Made by a program: the position numbers and the translations under genes
Notes under the pieces: model-generated
What the model was told of the DNA's origin: nothing
Database searches by the model: none
Seen by the model: only the letters and a program-made list of their open reading frames with translations
Assembly (NCBI GenBank): GCA_963971305.1
Contig: OZ020311.1
Coordinates: forward strand, 5,394,001 to 5,458,000
DNA length: 64,000 nt
Direction of reading: 5' to 3'
Source of the DNA: Arcuatula senhousia
Taxonomy: Eukaryota > Mollusca > Bivalvia > Mytilida > Mytilidae
Shown here: positions 32,960 through 43,155 of the stretch, one piece after another
Layout of the letters: each line of letters opens with the position of its first letter
How positions within the stretch are numbered: position 1 is the stretch's first letter

Positions 32960-34850
32960 ACAATAAGGCAGGGGTGGACCCAAAAATTTTCGATTGAGAT
33001 GGTCCACATACTGGCTTTATGGGCAAAAATGGGAATCCAAATCAATTTTTGCAGAAATTATTCACGAAAATTACAAATTATCTGAGGAATGTGGGGTTGC
33101 AACTCCTTTAACACTCCATGGATCCGCTACTCCCGGGACAAACGTCGTGATCCTTAGCGTTCTCTTGTGTACCAAAATATAGTCCGCTTCAGCTTCTGTT
33201 TACTGATACGTGTCCTAGGGTCTTTGGTATGTTTTCTTCCTTTCATTGAATGTTTCTTGTCTTGTACACAAATTAATATTTCTATCACAGGTTTATGTTG
33301 CTCCTTGGTTATTTTTAGTAAACAAGAAATTATTGAAAACTATAAGAAGAGAAAATGTTTTACAAGTCATCTGCAATTTAAGGTTCTTGGTGGAATTTTT
33401 CATTTCAATAAATGGCAAAAACTTGCAAAAAGTCAAATTTTCCGTTATAATAAGAAAATTATACATGTCAGTTCTTTTAATGGTTTTAATTTTGAGAGCA
33501 TGGATCATAACAGATCTTTAACAAGAAGCACTGAAAGTTTGGTCGAAATCTACAAAAAAATATTTTAGAAATGAAAGCGTAATACATTGCACTTGTCGTT
33601 TTGCAGTTGTTATCCATGATTTTTTTATAATGTATTTACTTTTTGTTTCGTTGATAACTTCAAAGCGACAATGAATGGAGCCCAAGAAGTATGAGATTCG
33701 GGTACACGTTTCAATATGGCGGCTTCAACATACCATACAATGCGTTATGCGTCAATAATTCTAAAGTTACAACAGATACATAAATAATATAATAAATAAT
33801 TTGAGAAAATTATTAGTTGCATTTGCATTGAAAGAAAATTTGGTTCATTTTCTTATAAACTTGAAAAAATTCAAACGAATTTGATTGGATTAACGATCAT
33901 ATCAAGTACGCCAATTATCGTACAGGAACTTTTATCAAATCCAGTTTAAACCGGTATTACACCCGTTCTACGCTAAGATGGACACGAAAAATGGCAAATT
34001 ACTTTAAAAATGAAATTATTCGGACGATTAAACAATGAAGATTATATACTTTGCAGTTGCACGGACTCCACGTGCAATGTGATTGACAGTTGAAAATATT
34101 TATGCGCCGAATTAATTGACCACATTTTTAATATTTTCATGGAAAACATGTAATTTTACCAAATTTTCACGCCGAATGTATCAATAAATTCATTTGAAAG
34201 TATTAACTGTAATAATTTTGGGGTTTATAGAAGCAATAAACTAAATTTTTCTTGGTGCACATTTTACATAATCCGCGCGGATTATTCAATTTTGAGTTCC
34301 GATTGAAACAAAACTATCAATAATAAGTCGAGGTCAAAGAACAACAAAAATGAAATACTAATAAATACCTCTAAAGAAACCTTTCATTTTAGACTCAGAA
34401 TGTTCTTTTCGTAGCAACATAATCTTTACATTAAGTTCATAAAGGAAAAACAAGGCCTATGATTTTCTCTTTGCCTTCAAAAAACATTGTATTGAGATTG
34501 TGCTGTTAATCGTCAGTGATAATATTTTCCACGAATAATCAAAGTACTGAAAGAGGTCATTGTTATGATTGTTTATGGTAAGAATAAAATTAAGGTAGAT
34601 ATTGAATATTGGATTTCGGGTAAAGCTACGAAAACATAAAATCCCTGAAAACGAACTATATTGCGAGCTTGCATATATGTGATCACCACGACTTGATTGG
34701 TCAATAACTGTAGGCTATCGTACCTGTTTATAGCCGTGCCCAATCGCTACAGCGATTATCCCGGCTAAAAAGGGTAGGATTCCTATAGATCGTAGGATTT
34801 CACACTGATCTAAATGTTAGCCACGCGGAAACTGCTACCATTAGGAGCAT
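32960..34850. other. No recognised feature
   Basis: AT-rich, with several overlapping open frames of 60-133 codons around 33167-33568. None has a signal, domain or repeat that I recognise. Confidence 0.5.
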
Positions 34851-34854
34851 AACT

Positions 34855-35015
34855 TCAATCTCGTTACGATAGGAGTTAGCTTTGTTGATTGCTATTGGGT
34901 TGGGGTTTTTTCTGTGTTTTTATGGTGTCTGGTTTTTTTCGTGCTGTTCTTGTTCGTGATTACCGATTTCAGAATCTGTTATTCGAATGTCATATGGTAC
35001 CACTGTGCTTCTTAT
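34855..35015 (+). other. Penelope-element 3' tail fragment
   Basis: Ends with TTATTCGAATGTCATATGG and ACCACTGTGCTTCTT, like the tails at 11.6 and 29.2 kb. No coding part is left. Confidence 0.5.
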
Positions 35016-35169
35016 AGCACTTGAAGTAAAGTATACACATAGTACTTAGTCCTTGCTTCCTGTCACAATCTATGGGAGTTAAAACGTAAATAAAGACAAA
35101 CAGTAAAAACTAATTTAAGCTTTACAACGAACATCAAACAACAATGGATGTTAGGTTCTTGCATTTTGT

Positions 35170-35985
35170 TCAGCAATATCGTCCGAAGCAAAATCGAATA
35201 GGAAAGTTTGCTTCCGGTTGTAGAACGGCATATTTGCATGTGTCTATTGGACAAATGAGATTATTTTTTACAGCATTCTCCCATGCAATTCCTGGAATCT
35301 TCATCCACACAATCTCGGAGGCAGAGTTAACATCATCCATCACGACCATGTGATCTTTCGCAGCCAATAGCTTCATGTTAAGCAAATCTTTACCAGGAAC
35401 GTCGTCAACATGACCACCGTCAATGGATAAAAGGTCACATTTTATTTCCGTATTTTGTTCATGAAATTTTCGGACGGTTTCTGTAGAATCCCCGCGAATC
35501 AACTTGATATTTGCGTGCGGCACTATTTCTTTGATTACTTCAAGGCCCAAATCACATGATTTTGATGGACAAAGATCAAACGATATTATTTCTATGTCAC
35601 CACCTAACAACAGTGCCCACATTAGGGCCGAATGCCCACCGTTAAACCCTATTTCACAGACGCGGGTAATTCTATTCTTATTGTTCGTCACATATTTATA
35701 ATAAGCTTCTAGTTGAGGTCTTCTATCGAACGCACCATCTTTTTCCGTAAAAATATGACCTTCGATCCCGATATGATTTTCACTTAGCTTCCGGGTCAAT
35801 TCATTAAAATGCTCACTGTTAGACTTCAGCCAGTTGTCAAAGGTCTGAAGATTTGATCCTGTTGATTCATTGTTCATGTCCCATGGTGAGCTGTAGTATG
35901 CTAGCATCACAATGATACAAAATACAGTCAAAACAGTTAAACAGTGTTTCAAACTCATCTTTATCGAAAATGTATAAATTGTCAT
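35170..35985 (-). CDS. Membrane-anchored SAM-dependent methyltransferase-like protein
   Basis: Intact single-exon frame of 271 residues. An N-terminal segment (LTVLTVFCIIVMLAYY, residues ~17-32) is a signal anchor with a short basic cytosolic tail, suggesting a type II protein of the Golgi/secretory path. A polar stem follows. The catalytic domain begins ~residue 108 with CEIGFNGGHSALMWALLLGG (SAM motif I, E-x-G-x-x-x-G). IISFDL (motif II acid), IKLIRGDS and DLLSIDGGHVDDV come next, then VVMDDV. This order fits the Methyltransf_24-type Rossmann fold. Substrate unknown. Met 1 or Met 10 could start translation. It is free of breaks in a repeat-rich region, so it is likely a real host gene, perhaps a retrocopy since it lacks introns. 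Confidence 0.8.
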   Translation of the reverse strand: MTIYTFSIKMSLKHCLTVLTVFCIIVMLAYYSSPWDMNNESTGSNLQTFDNWLKSNSEHFNELTRKLSENHIGIEGHIFTEKDGAFDRRPQLEAYYKYVTNNKNRITRVCEIGFNGGHSALMWALLLGGDIEIISFDLCPSKSCDLGLEVIKEIVPHANIKLIRGDSTETVRKFHEQNTEIKCDLLSIDGGHVDDVPGKDLLNMKLLAAKDHMVVMDDVNSASEIVWMKIPGIAWENAVKNNLICPIDTCKYAVLQPEANFPIRFCFGRYC

Positions 35986-36118
35986 TATTTTTCTTAGAAT
36001 TTATTTTATCCAAGTAATATGGTGTTAAACGAATTAGATGAAATGAAGTTTTTTCTTTTGGTTATCACCTGTTGTAATGTACTATAAAAGGGCAAGGTGT
36101 CATCAGTTAGATAATTAT

Positions 36119-36288
36119 AGTATAACTAATGAGGGGTGGCGAATATCAATTTTAATGTCACGAGTCTCGAATAACGCCAGGATTCAACAAGTGCGCGGAA
36201 CTTGTTCCGCGCACGAGTTGAATCCCCTAGCGTTATTCGACACGAGTGACATTAAAATTGATATTCGTCACCCCAAATTAGTTATACT
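36119..36288. mobile_element. Long hairpin (MITE-like), ~80-bp arms
   Basis: Near-perfect inverted halves, with AATATCAATTTTAATGTCAC in both, meet at GCGCGGAACTTGTTCCGCGC. Flanks are AT-rich. 36289-36639 holds nothing recognised beyond short AT-rich sequence. Confidence 0.8.
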
Positions 36289-36639
36289 ATTTATTATATA
36301 GATAATTTTAAAAAAACTTGACTAATAGATCACCAAAATAATGAAAACGAAAGAAGTTATTGATTGATGAATTGTGTATTGCGCACTAATCTATGTTACG
36401 TATTTTTCGCGGGAAACTTCACGAGGGTTAGATAAATTCGCACGCGAGTTAGATAAATCCTGTAATTAACTCCGTGAAAATCTAGAAATTTATTTAACTC
36501 GGAAATCACGATATTTCACCTATATCTATATAATAAAGATAATTAAAACCACAGTCTATCATACAACATATTTTGTTTTGTTTTAATCGACAACACAATT
36601 TTCTGACGTGGCGGACTTGTATGCTCAACTTTTCTGGCG

Positions 36640-38099
36640 TTCGAGTAAGACAAGAGTTGACACTAAAGTATGTCTCGCCTGTCGGCACCATCACAGAACT
36701 CATTGAAGGTCTAGCTGGGCCTTCAGAAAAGTTAAGGTCAAGGTCATGTGACAGACAGATGACAGAATTCCTAACCATCACAAAAATGTCTGAAGTTTGT
36801 TCTAGATACCATAGTTATTGAGAAACAATGAAAAAAGACCAACATTCACTAAGTCATTGAACCTTGAAAATGGGGTCAGGGTCACACCACATGGTGTCAG
36901 TTGTTTAGACCGAAACCCCAAATGTCTGTATGTCAAATATCAGATGCCTAGCTATTATACTTTTAACTTAATTTATTTTCGACAAAAGTTTTAATTGTCC
37001 AAAAAATCATCTAAGTCCACAGAGTCACTGAACCATGGAAATTGTGTCAAGGTCACAGGACATATGACAGTTGCATAGACCATAACTCCAGGTGTCTGTA
37101 TACCAGATATCAGATGCCTAGCTATTATACTTTTCACTTAATTCATTTTCCACAAAAGTCCTACAAAGAGGTTTTTTGGCCCCCAAAATCATCCAAGTCC
37201 ACAGAGTCATTGAACCATGAAAATGGGGTCAGGGTCAAATGGCATGGCACCAGTTGCATAGACCATAACCCAAAGTGTCTGTATACCAGATATCAAATGC
37301 CTAGCTATTATACTTTTCACTTTATTCATTTTCCACTAAAGTCTTACAAAGGGGTTTTTTAGCCTGTAAAAACATCAAAGTTAACAGAGTCAATGAACCA
37401 TGAAATTGGGGTCAAGGTCAAATGGCATGGTGCCAGTTGTGTAGACCATAACCCCAACTGTCCATATACCAAATATCAGATGCCTAGCTATAATACTTTT
37501 CTTGTAATTCATTTTCCACAAAAGTCTTACAAAGGGGTTTTTTGGCCCGAAAAAACATCTAAGTTCACAAAGTCACTGAACCATGAAATTTGGGTCAGGG
37601 TCATACAGCATGGTGCCAGTTGCGTAGACCATAACCTGAACTGTCTATATACCAAATATCAGATCCCTAGCTATTATACTTTTCTTGTAATTCATTTTCC
37701 ACAAAAGTCTTACAAAGGGGTTTTTTGGCCCGAAAAAACATCTAAGTTCACAGAGTCACTGAACCATGAAATTTGGGTCAGGGTCAAACGGCATGGTGCC
37801 AGTTGCGTAGACCATAACCTGAACTGTCTGTATACCAAATATCAGATGCCTAGCTATTATACTTTTCTTGTAATTCATTTTCCACAAAAGTCTTACAAAG
37901 GGGTTTTTTGGCCCGAAAAAACATCTAAGTTCACAGAGTCACTGAACCATGAAATTTGGGTCAGGGTCAAACGGCATGGTGCCAGTTGCGTAGACCATAA
38001 CCTGAACTGTCTGTATACCAAATATCAGATGCCTAGCTATTATACTTTTCTTGTAATTCATTTTCCACAAAAGTCTTACAAAAACGTTTACGCCGTCGC

Positions 38100-38147
<48 letters not shown>

Positions 38148-38205
38148 AAAGTAATACCTATGTCTCGCCTTCAGCGACTTAAGTCGCAGGCGAGACAAAA
38201 ATGCA
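36640..38205 (+). mobile_element. Helentron-like element H1 with ~183-bp monomers
   Basis: The 5' end reads GACACTAAAGTATGTCTCGC. About six and a half tandem ~183-bp monomers follow, recognised by CATGAAATTTGGGTCAGGGT and ATGCCTAGCTATTATACTTT. Then comes a (GCC)n microsatellite and a 3' hairpin GTCTCGCCT / GGCGAGAC followed by AAAAA. A minus-strand copy with the same ends is at 50550-50905. The 253-codon open frame at 37393-38154 is a by-product of a monomer length divisible by three, not a gene. Confidence 0.75.
38088..38148 (+). repeat. GCC/GTC trinucleotide microsatellite
   Basis: GCCGTC units, then a pure GCC run, positioned between the monomer array and the 3' hairpin of element H1. Confidence 0.95.
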
Positions 38206-38450
38206 AGAAAAACAAAAAAATATCAAGGTTTTCAATTCCTTTGAAAACAAGATTGATGCGCTGGAACTCCGGGGAACTCAACGTCGTGAAAAAAGACCGA
38301 CACCACGAATTTTTGGCCAAAGGAGCAAAATATTGTCAGCATAGAGCAATCAACTGGAACCATAATTTCAAAACATTAACGGATTCAAGTGAAGATAATG
38401 CCCGCAAAAAGGTTCGATGAGCACCAAGGCAACATATATTTATATTTTCA

Positions 38451-38537
38451 TCTAAGACCGCAATGGAAGAGAGAGTTTGGTGCGCAATAAAAACTTGTTT
38501 AAACCAACCATTTCTTTTGCAGGACAATTGCGGTCTT
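38451..38537. mobile_element. Short hairpin element (MITE-like), copy 2
   Basis: Ends AAGACCGCAATGG and ATTGCGGTCTT. Relative of 9856-9957, in the same position relative to a Penelope RT. Confidence 0.6.
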
Positions 38538-39194
38538 CAGTATTTTTCGGTATGTTTTCCTTGTTGGATTGAGACTGATCCTCAAAGTTCGGTATATTTT
38601 AATTACCTTAATGCAACATCCTTGATGTTGCTAGGACATTGCTCCCCTAGTATGCCAATTATGTTATCATATCTGCAGCCAAAGCACCAAATAACATCAT
38701 TTTTGTTTGCAATAAAACATTATGTTGACTGTTCTGAATTTGAGGTTGGAGACCGACAAAAGCACATCCTAAACAGCAACAACCCTGTCTAAGGAGTTGG
38801 TAATTAACCATCATAATTTGATAATTTTGTTTTCCTTTCTTCCTTTGACCTTTCTGTAAACGAACGGAACAAAGACACTCTATCCTTGTATTGGATTCAA
38901 AATTACATAAAAATCCAAACAAGCAACGTTTTATTGCCGGGTCGTCCAAATGTATAACAAAATCACTTTCAGTTTTGTTCACATCAAAATAGACGGTAAT
39001 TAAGTCAGGCCCTCGTAGGTATTTCGAATATCGTTACTCTAGAAATGATGTCAATCAAAAATTCTAAAGAACTAACGGAAATTTTCTCATAAGTCATTTC
39101 CATCTTGTAAGATCATTTAAACTTTTGATTTCTCTACATCATATACTTCGATTCCACATTCTCAATTAAAATCACGCTTGGCTCAGTGGGTAAC

Positions 39195-39418
39195 AAAAAT
39201 AAAAAAGAACTGAAAGATAATGAGCTGTGGAATAAGTGTAAGCGACACATGCAGCCCACAATCAAGCGACAATTCAGAAAAACCAAAATGGACAACCGCC
39301 AGCAGCCTTCAACGAGGCCAGTAGGCGCTGTCCGCGGTTCTGCAATTGGCCCATGGTCGTCTAAATAAAATGCATATAATTCAAATCCAGTCTTATTAAG
39401 AATTATTCTGTCATTCAT
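39195..39418 (+). repeat. Dispersed repeat R1, copy 3 (partial)
   Basis: From ATGAGCTGTGGAATAAGTG to AATTCAAATCCAGTCTTATT; inserted in the third Penelope remnant. Confidence 0.7.
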
Positions 39419-39899
39419 GAGTCTAGGAAGAAGAACAAGTTTACAAAAGATCAAATAATACAAATGCTATCATTCTTATCGACAACCTGTTTGGTGGACG
39501 TGTTTTTTCAGCAGACAATTGGCATGTTTTGTGCACCATTGCTTGTCGATTTATGAAGTGGACTTCTTACAACCACTTCTAGACAAAATGGAACACAGAC
39601 TTGCTTTATACTTTAATCTTGCATTTCGTTTTATTGATAATGATTTACTAAACAATCCTCAATTTGATGACATCTAAAATATCCCCATAAACTTGAGAAA
39701 AAGGACAAGTAAAATTCTACGAGGTCCGCTTTATATTTGGATTCATGTCTGGAAATTGACATTCCGTCCGCTTCAACATGTGGAGTTTACGTATCATAAC
39801 ATATTTGTTATTCAAGAGCTTGCAATTGTGGGGAATATTGTAACTTCTTTGATAGAGTGTCACGTCTGACAGAAAATTAATAACACATCGGAACATGGC

Positions 39900-40160
39900 T
39901 GCTATTCGAGTGAAAGGGGGCGGAATAAGCTTAGAAGTTTTGGAAGTAAAATAAAAGAAAGAGTAAAAAGTGCAGGAAAAAGCAAGATGGTGAAGCATAA
40001 AATCAAGCTTCAAATGAGCATGATGAGAAAGCAAATGAACAATATGGAGCAAAAAGCAAGATGAGCTGCACAAGAACGAGATGAGCAAGCAAAAGAGCAA
40101 GATTTGCTAAAAAAGAGCAAGATGAGCAAGCGAAGAGTAAGTCATTTGATGAAATAGTAG
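39900..40160 (+). repeat. Purine-rich low-complexity stretch
   Basis: Imperfect GAGCAAGATGAGCAAGC-type repetition. No gene. Confidence 0.6.
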
Positions 40161-40289
40161 TTCAAATCATTGGATAAAATTGAAAAGGAAAATAGAATAA
40201 CAAATGAATAAGTTGCTTCCATATATCCGAGCAATACACACATACAAAAAAACGAATAACCTATTAAACATCAAAGAACAGAGAATCAA

Positions 40290-41340
40290 CATCAATGTGT
40301 AAAAATAAGGTCAAGGTCACATAATTTTGTGATAGACACAAAGACCATAATTGAATGTACCTATACTCAAAATATCAGATGCCTTGAAAGTTTACTTTTC
40401 AAAAAGATCAGGTTGGACAAGTCTTCCCAAAAATATGCTCATAAATGATTTCAGTTTACAGAGAATTTAAATCATGAAAATGGGCTTAAGATCAAATTTG
40501 ATGCTGACAACGGTGTCGCCTATTATCAAAAGTGTTTTTATTCCAAATACAAGTGGTTCTCAGGAGCCTGAATCGCTTAACTGGCTTAAATGCCTGAACT
40601 TTAATGCTACAAACCAAAAATAACTTTTTTAATATTTAAAGGGCCATAAGTTAAATAAGTGGTCATCTGACAACATCATCTTATCTAATGCATTAAAGAA
40701 TAGATTGCAATTAGCTAAACATTTTAACAATCTAAAAGATTTTTTTTCGATTTTTTTTCTATAGTTTGCCAGCTATAAGGCATAAACAGCTCTTACACTT
40801 GAGGGGCCAATAATCCGATAAATGGGGTCATTTGAAAATTGTCATCATATTTGAGTTTCTGTATGGCCTTTTACGGTAAGCAATATTGTAATTGAAAGTT
40901 TTTTTTCTAGCTTTTCCGTCACTGCATCGGGGACAAGGATGTGAAAATGTGTAGATTTTGATGTTCTAAGGGGAGTAACTCCTAAAATGTAAGGCCCTTC
41001 AACTTTGATCTTATTAAGGTTTTGTATATCATAAAGGGCTTTACAAAATGATCTTTAAATTTCTCATATTTTTGTGAAGTTTTCAAGATATTGAGCTTCA
41101 TAAGTGCAATATTCGGAAACAACCAAGAAAAGGGGCAATAACTCCTCGGTGGCTAGATCTTCTTCAAATTATCAAGGCAGGTACTTCCTGAGGTTAAGAA
41201 CACTTTTACTTTCTATCAGAATTCTAATATCTGTCACCGCTTTGAGCTATTTGCAAAATATACTTTCAACCCCATATTCTATTTTAGCAACAGTGTTTTA
41301 GCCATGTTTCCGCATGCTAGTAAGTGAAAGCGTCCTTTGA
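40290..41340 (+). mobile_element. Degenerate Helentron-like/satellite-like repeats
   Basis: 40290-40500 resembles H1 monomers (AATAAGGTCAAGGTCACATA, ATATCAGATGCC). From ~40553, TCTCAGGAGCCTGAATCGCT marks the start of an H3-family copy with old monomers. Too diverged to bound exactly. Confidence 0.45.
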
Positions 41341-41737
41341 AATGGTTCCAACTGCCAGTGGAGTGACGGTGTCTATGTCATCGTCGAAAGTCTTCCATTG
41401 TGACCTTGCCCTAGTGCAGTACTAACATGTACATCTCCCACAGGCATGCACATCGCCTTACGGGGAATACCTGCCTGGTCGTCAGAACGCCTTACGGGGA
41501 ATACCTGCCTGGTCGTCAGAACGATAGCTTTCAGTATCAGGTTACCTTGACAATCAATCTGCATTAATTTTGCATGCATCTTCCCAATTTTACGCCATAT
41601 TACCATATCGTATTCTTCGAGCCATTGAGCTAACTGTCACGCTATGTTTTTGAAATTCATGAGCCAACGAAGGCTGTTGTGATAAGTTCGAATAACAAAC
41701 TGATTTCCTAACAAATAATGGAAAATAAAGAAAGAAT

Positions 41738-42641
41738 GTGTCCATGAGACACGGATGCCCCCGCTTGCCCCAAACAGGAAGTAGATGTCTGACAGGTCTC
41801 AAAATCATTTAGGACGTATAGTTTGTCATACTCAACCATCCTACTAAGTTTCAAATCATTCTCATGTATGGTTCCTGAGAAAAGCTTGATGGAAATTTTC
41901 ATATAATGTTCACATACTTTAAAATTGGCCTAAGTCCCGAACAGGAAGTAGATGTCCGACAGGTCTCAAAATCGCTAAGGACATATAGTTTGTCATACTC
42001 AACCATCCTACCAAGTTTCAAATCATTTTCATGTACAGATCCTGAGAAAAGCTTGACGGAAATTTTCATAGTCATGTTCACATATTTTAAAATTGGCCTA
42101 AGTCCCGAACAGGAAGTAGATGTCCAACAGGTCACAAACTCGCTTAAGACGTATAGTGTGTCATACTCAACCATCCTACTAAGTTTCAAATCATTCTCAT
42201 GTATGGTTCCTGAGAAAAGCTTGACGGAAATTTTCATAGTCATGTTCACATATTTTAAAATTGGCCTAATTCCCAAACAGGAAGTAGATGTTCGACAGGT
42301 CTCAAAATTGCTTAGGACGTATAGTTTGTCATACTCAACCATCCTACTAAGTTTCAAATCATTCTCATGTATGGTTCTCGAGAAAAGCTTGACGGAAATT
42401 TTCATAGTCATGTTCACATATTTTAAAATTGGCCTTAGTCCCAAACAGGAAGCAGATGTCCGACAGGTCTCAAAATCACTAAGGACATATAGTTTGTCAT
42501 ACTCAACCTTCCTACCAAGTTTCAAATCATTCTCATGTATGATTCCTGAGAAAAGCTTGACGGAAATTCGTACGGACGTACGTACGGACGGACATGAGTA
42601 AAACTTAATGCCTCCCGACATGTCGTCGCGGGGGGCATAAA
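41738..42641 (+). mobile_element. Helentron-like element H2 with 168-bp monomers
   Basis: The 5' end has GTGTCCATGAGACAC. Five ~168-bp monomers (ATTTTAAAATTGGCCTAAGT, CAGGAAGTAGATGTCCGACA) are followed by a CGGACGTACGTACGGACGG stretch and a 3' hairpin (ATGCCTCCCGAC ... GGGGGGCAT) then AAAA. Because 168 is divisible by three, both strands are open for more than 230 codons; these frames are repeats, not genes. Gypsy pol sequence continues on both sides. Confidence 0.78.
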
Positions 42642-42831
42642 AATGTCTAGTAAATGCTACTCCTGCTAGCAGCTTTTTCCTTGTTGTGTAATATTTACGT
42701 TGTACTGGTGTTAACGTCTTACTAGCATAACAAATGACAGCTGGTTGACCATTTTAAAGCTGTGAAAGATCCGCCAATCTGAAGCATCAATATCTAGATA
42801 AAATGTCAAGGCCGGAATTGGATATGCTACT

Positions 42832-42904
42832 ATATCAAGCAAGCACTAGTGAAACCACTTGCACTAGGCTAGTGCAAGTGGTTTCACTAGTGCTTGCTTG
42901 ATAT
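42832..42904. repeat. 73-bp perfect palindrome inside gypsy pol
   Basis: ATATCAAGCAAGCACTAGTG leads to the centre ACTAGGCTAGT and its mirror. One half matches the expected gypsy coding order and the other is its inverted copy. Confidence 0.85.
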
Positions 42905-43155
42905 TATCAAAAGTTTGTTGGTATTCACCTATCCAATAAAAATATCTTTTCTCACCTGTCAACTCATGAAGTGGAGCTGCTAGAACTGCATACTTTGTCA
43001 CATACTCACGGTGGTAATTTGCAAAACCCACAAAAAAGATTCAAGCTCTTTTTTGAATTTTGGTACTAGCCAAATTTGTACAGCATCATTGCTTTTAGGA
43101 TTTATAGAAATGGCTTCCTCACTAACAACTCGACCTAGGAACTTTACCTCTATCT

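Larger units (their letters stand above)
38220..39900 (+). pseudogene. Third Naiad-like Penelope remnant, interrupted
   Basis: The linker part is seen as LNVVKKDRHHEFLAKGAKY and INWNHNFKTL (38270-38390). RT pieces follow: LYWIQNYIK-like motif 2 near 38890, a damaged DFS block near 39125, then, past the R1 insertion, QTIG and FRFIDND in place of the YIDD motif near 39640, and the C-terminal region to ~39890. Heavily mutated. It is interrupted by a short hairpin element (38451-38537) and by repeat R1 (39195-39418). Confidence 0.7.

Noticed and set aside
33167..33568. 133-codon open frame
   Set aside because: No domain, no repeat relation, hydrophobic AT-rich composition; not distinguishable from chance.
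37393..38154. 253-codon open frame ending in poly-Ala
   Set aside because: It is the ~183-bp monomer array of H1 plus a GCC microsatellite; the repeated peptide follows the DNA repeat.
41899..42621. Long open frames on both strands (231 and 240 codons)
   Set aside because: They are the 168-bp monomers of H2. The period is divisible by three, so all frames free of stops stay open. No start context or domain.
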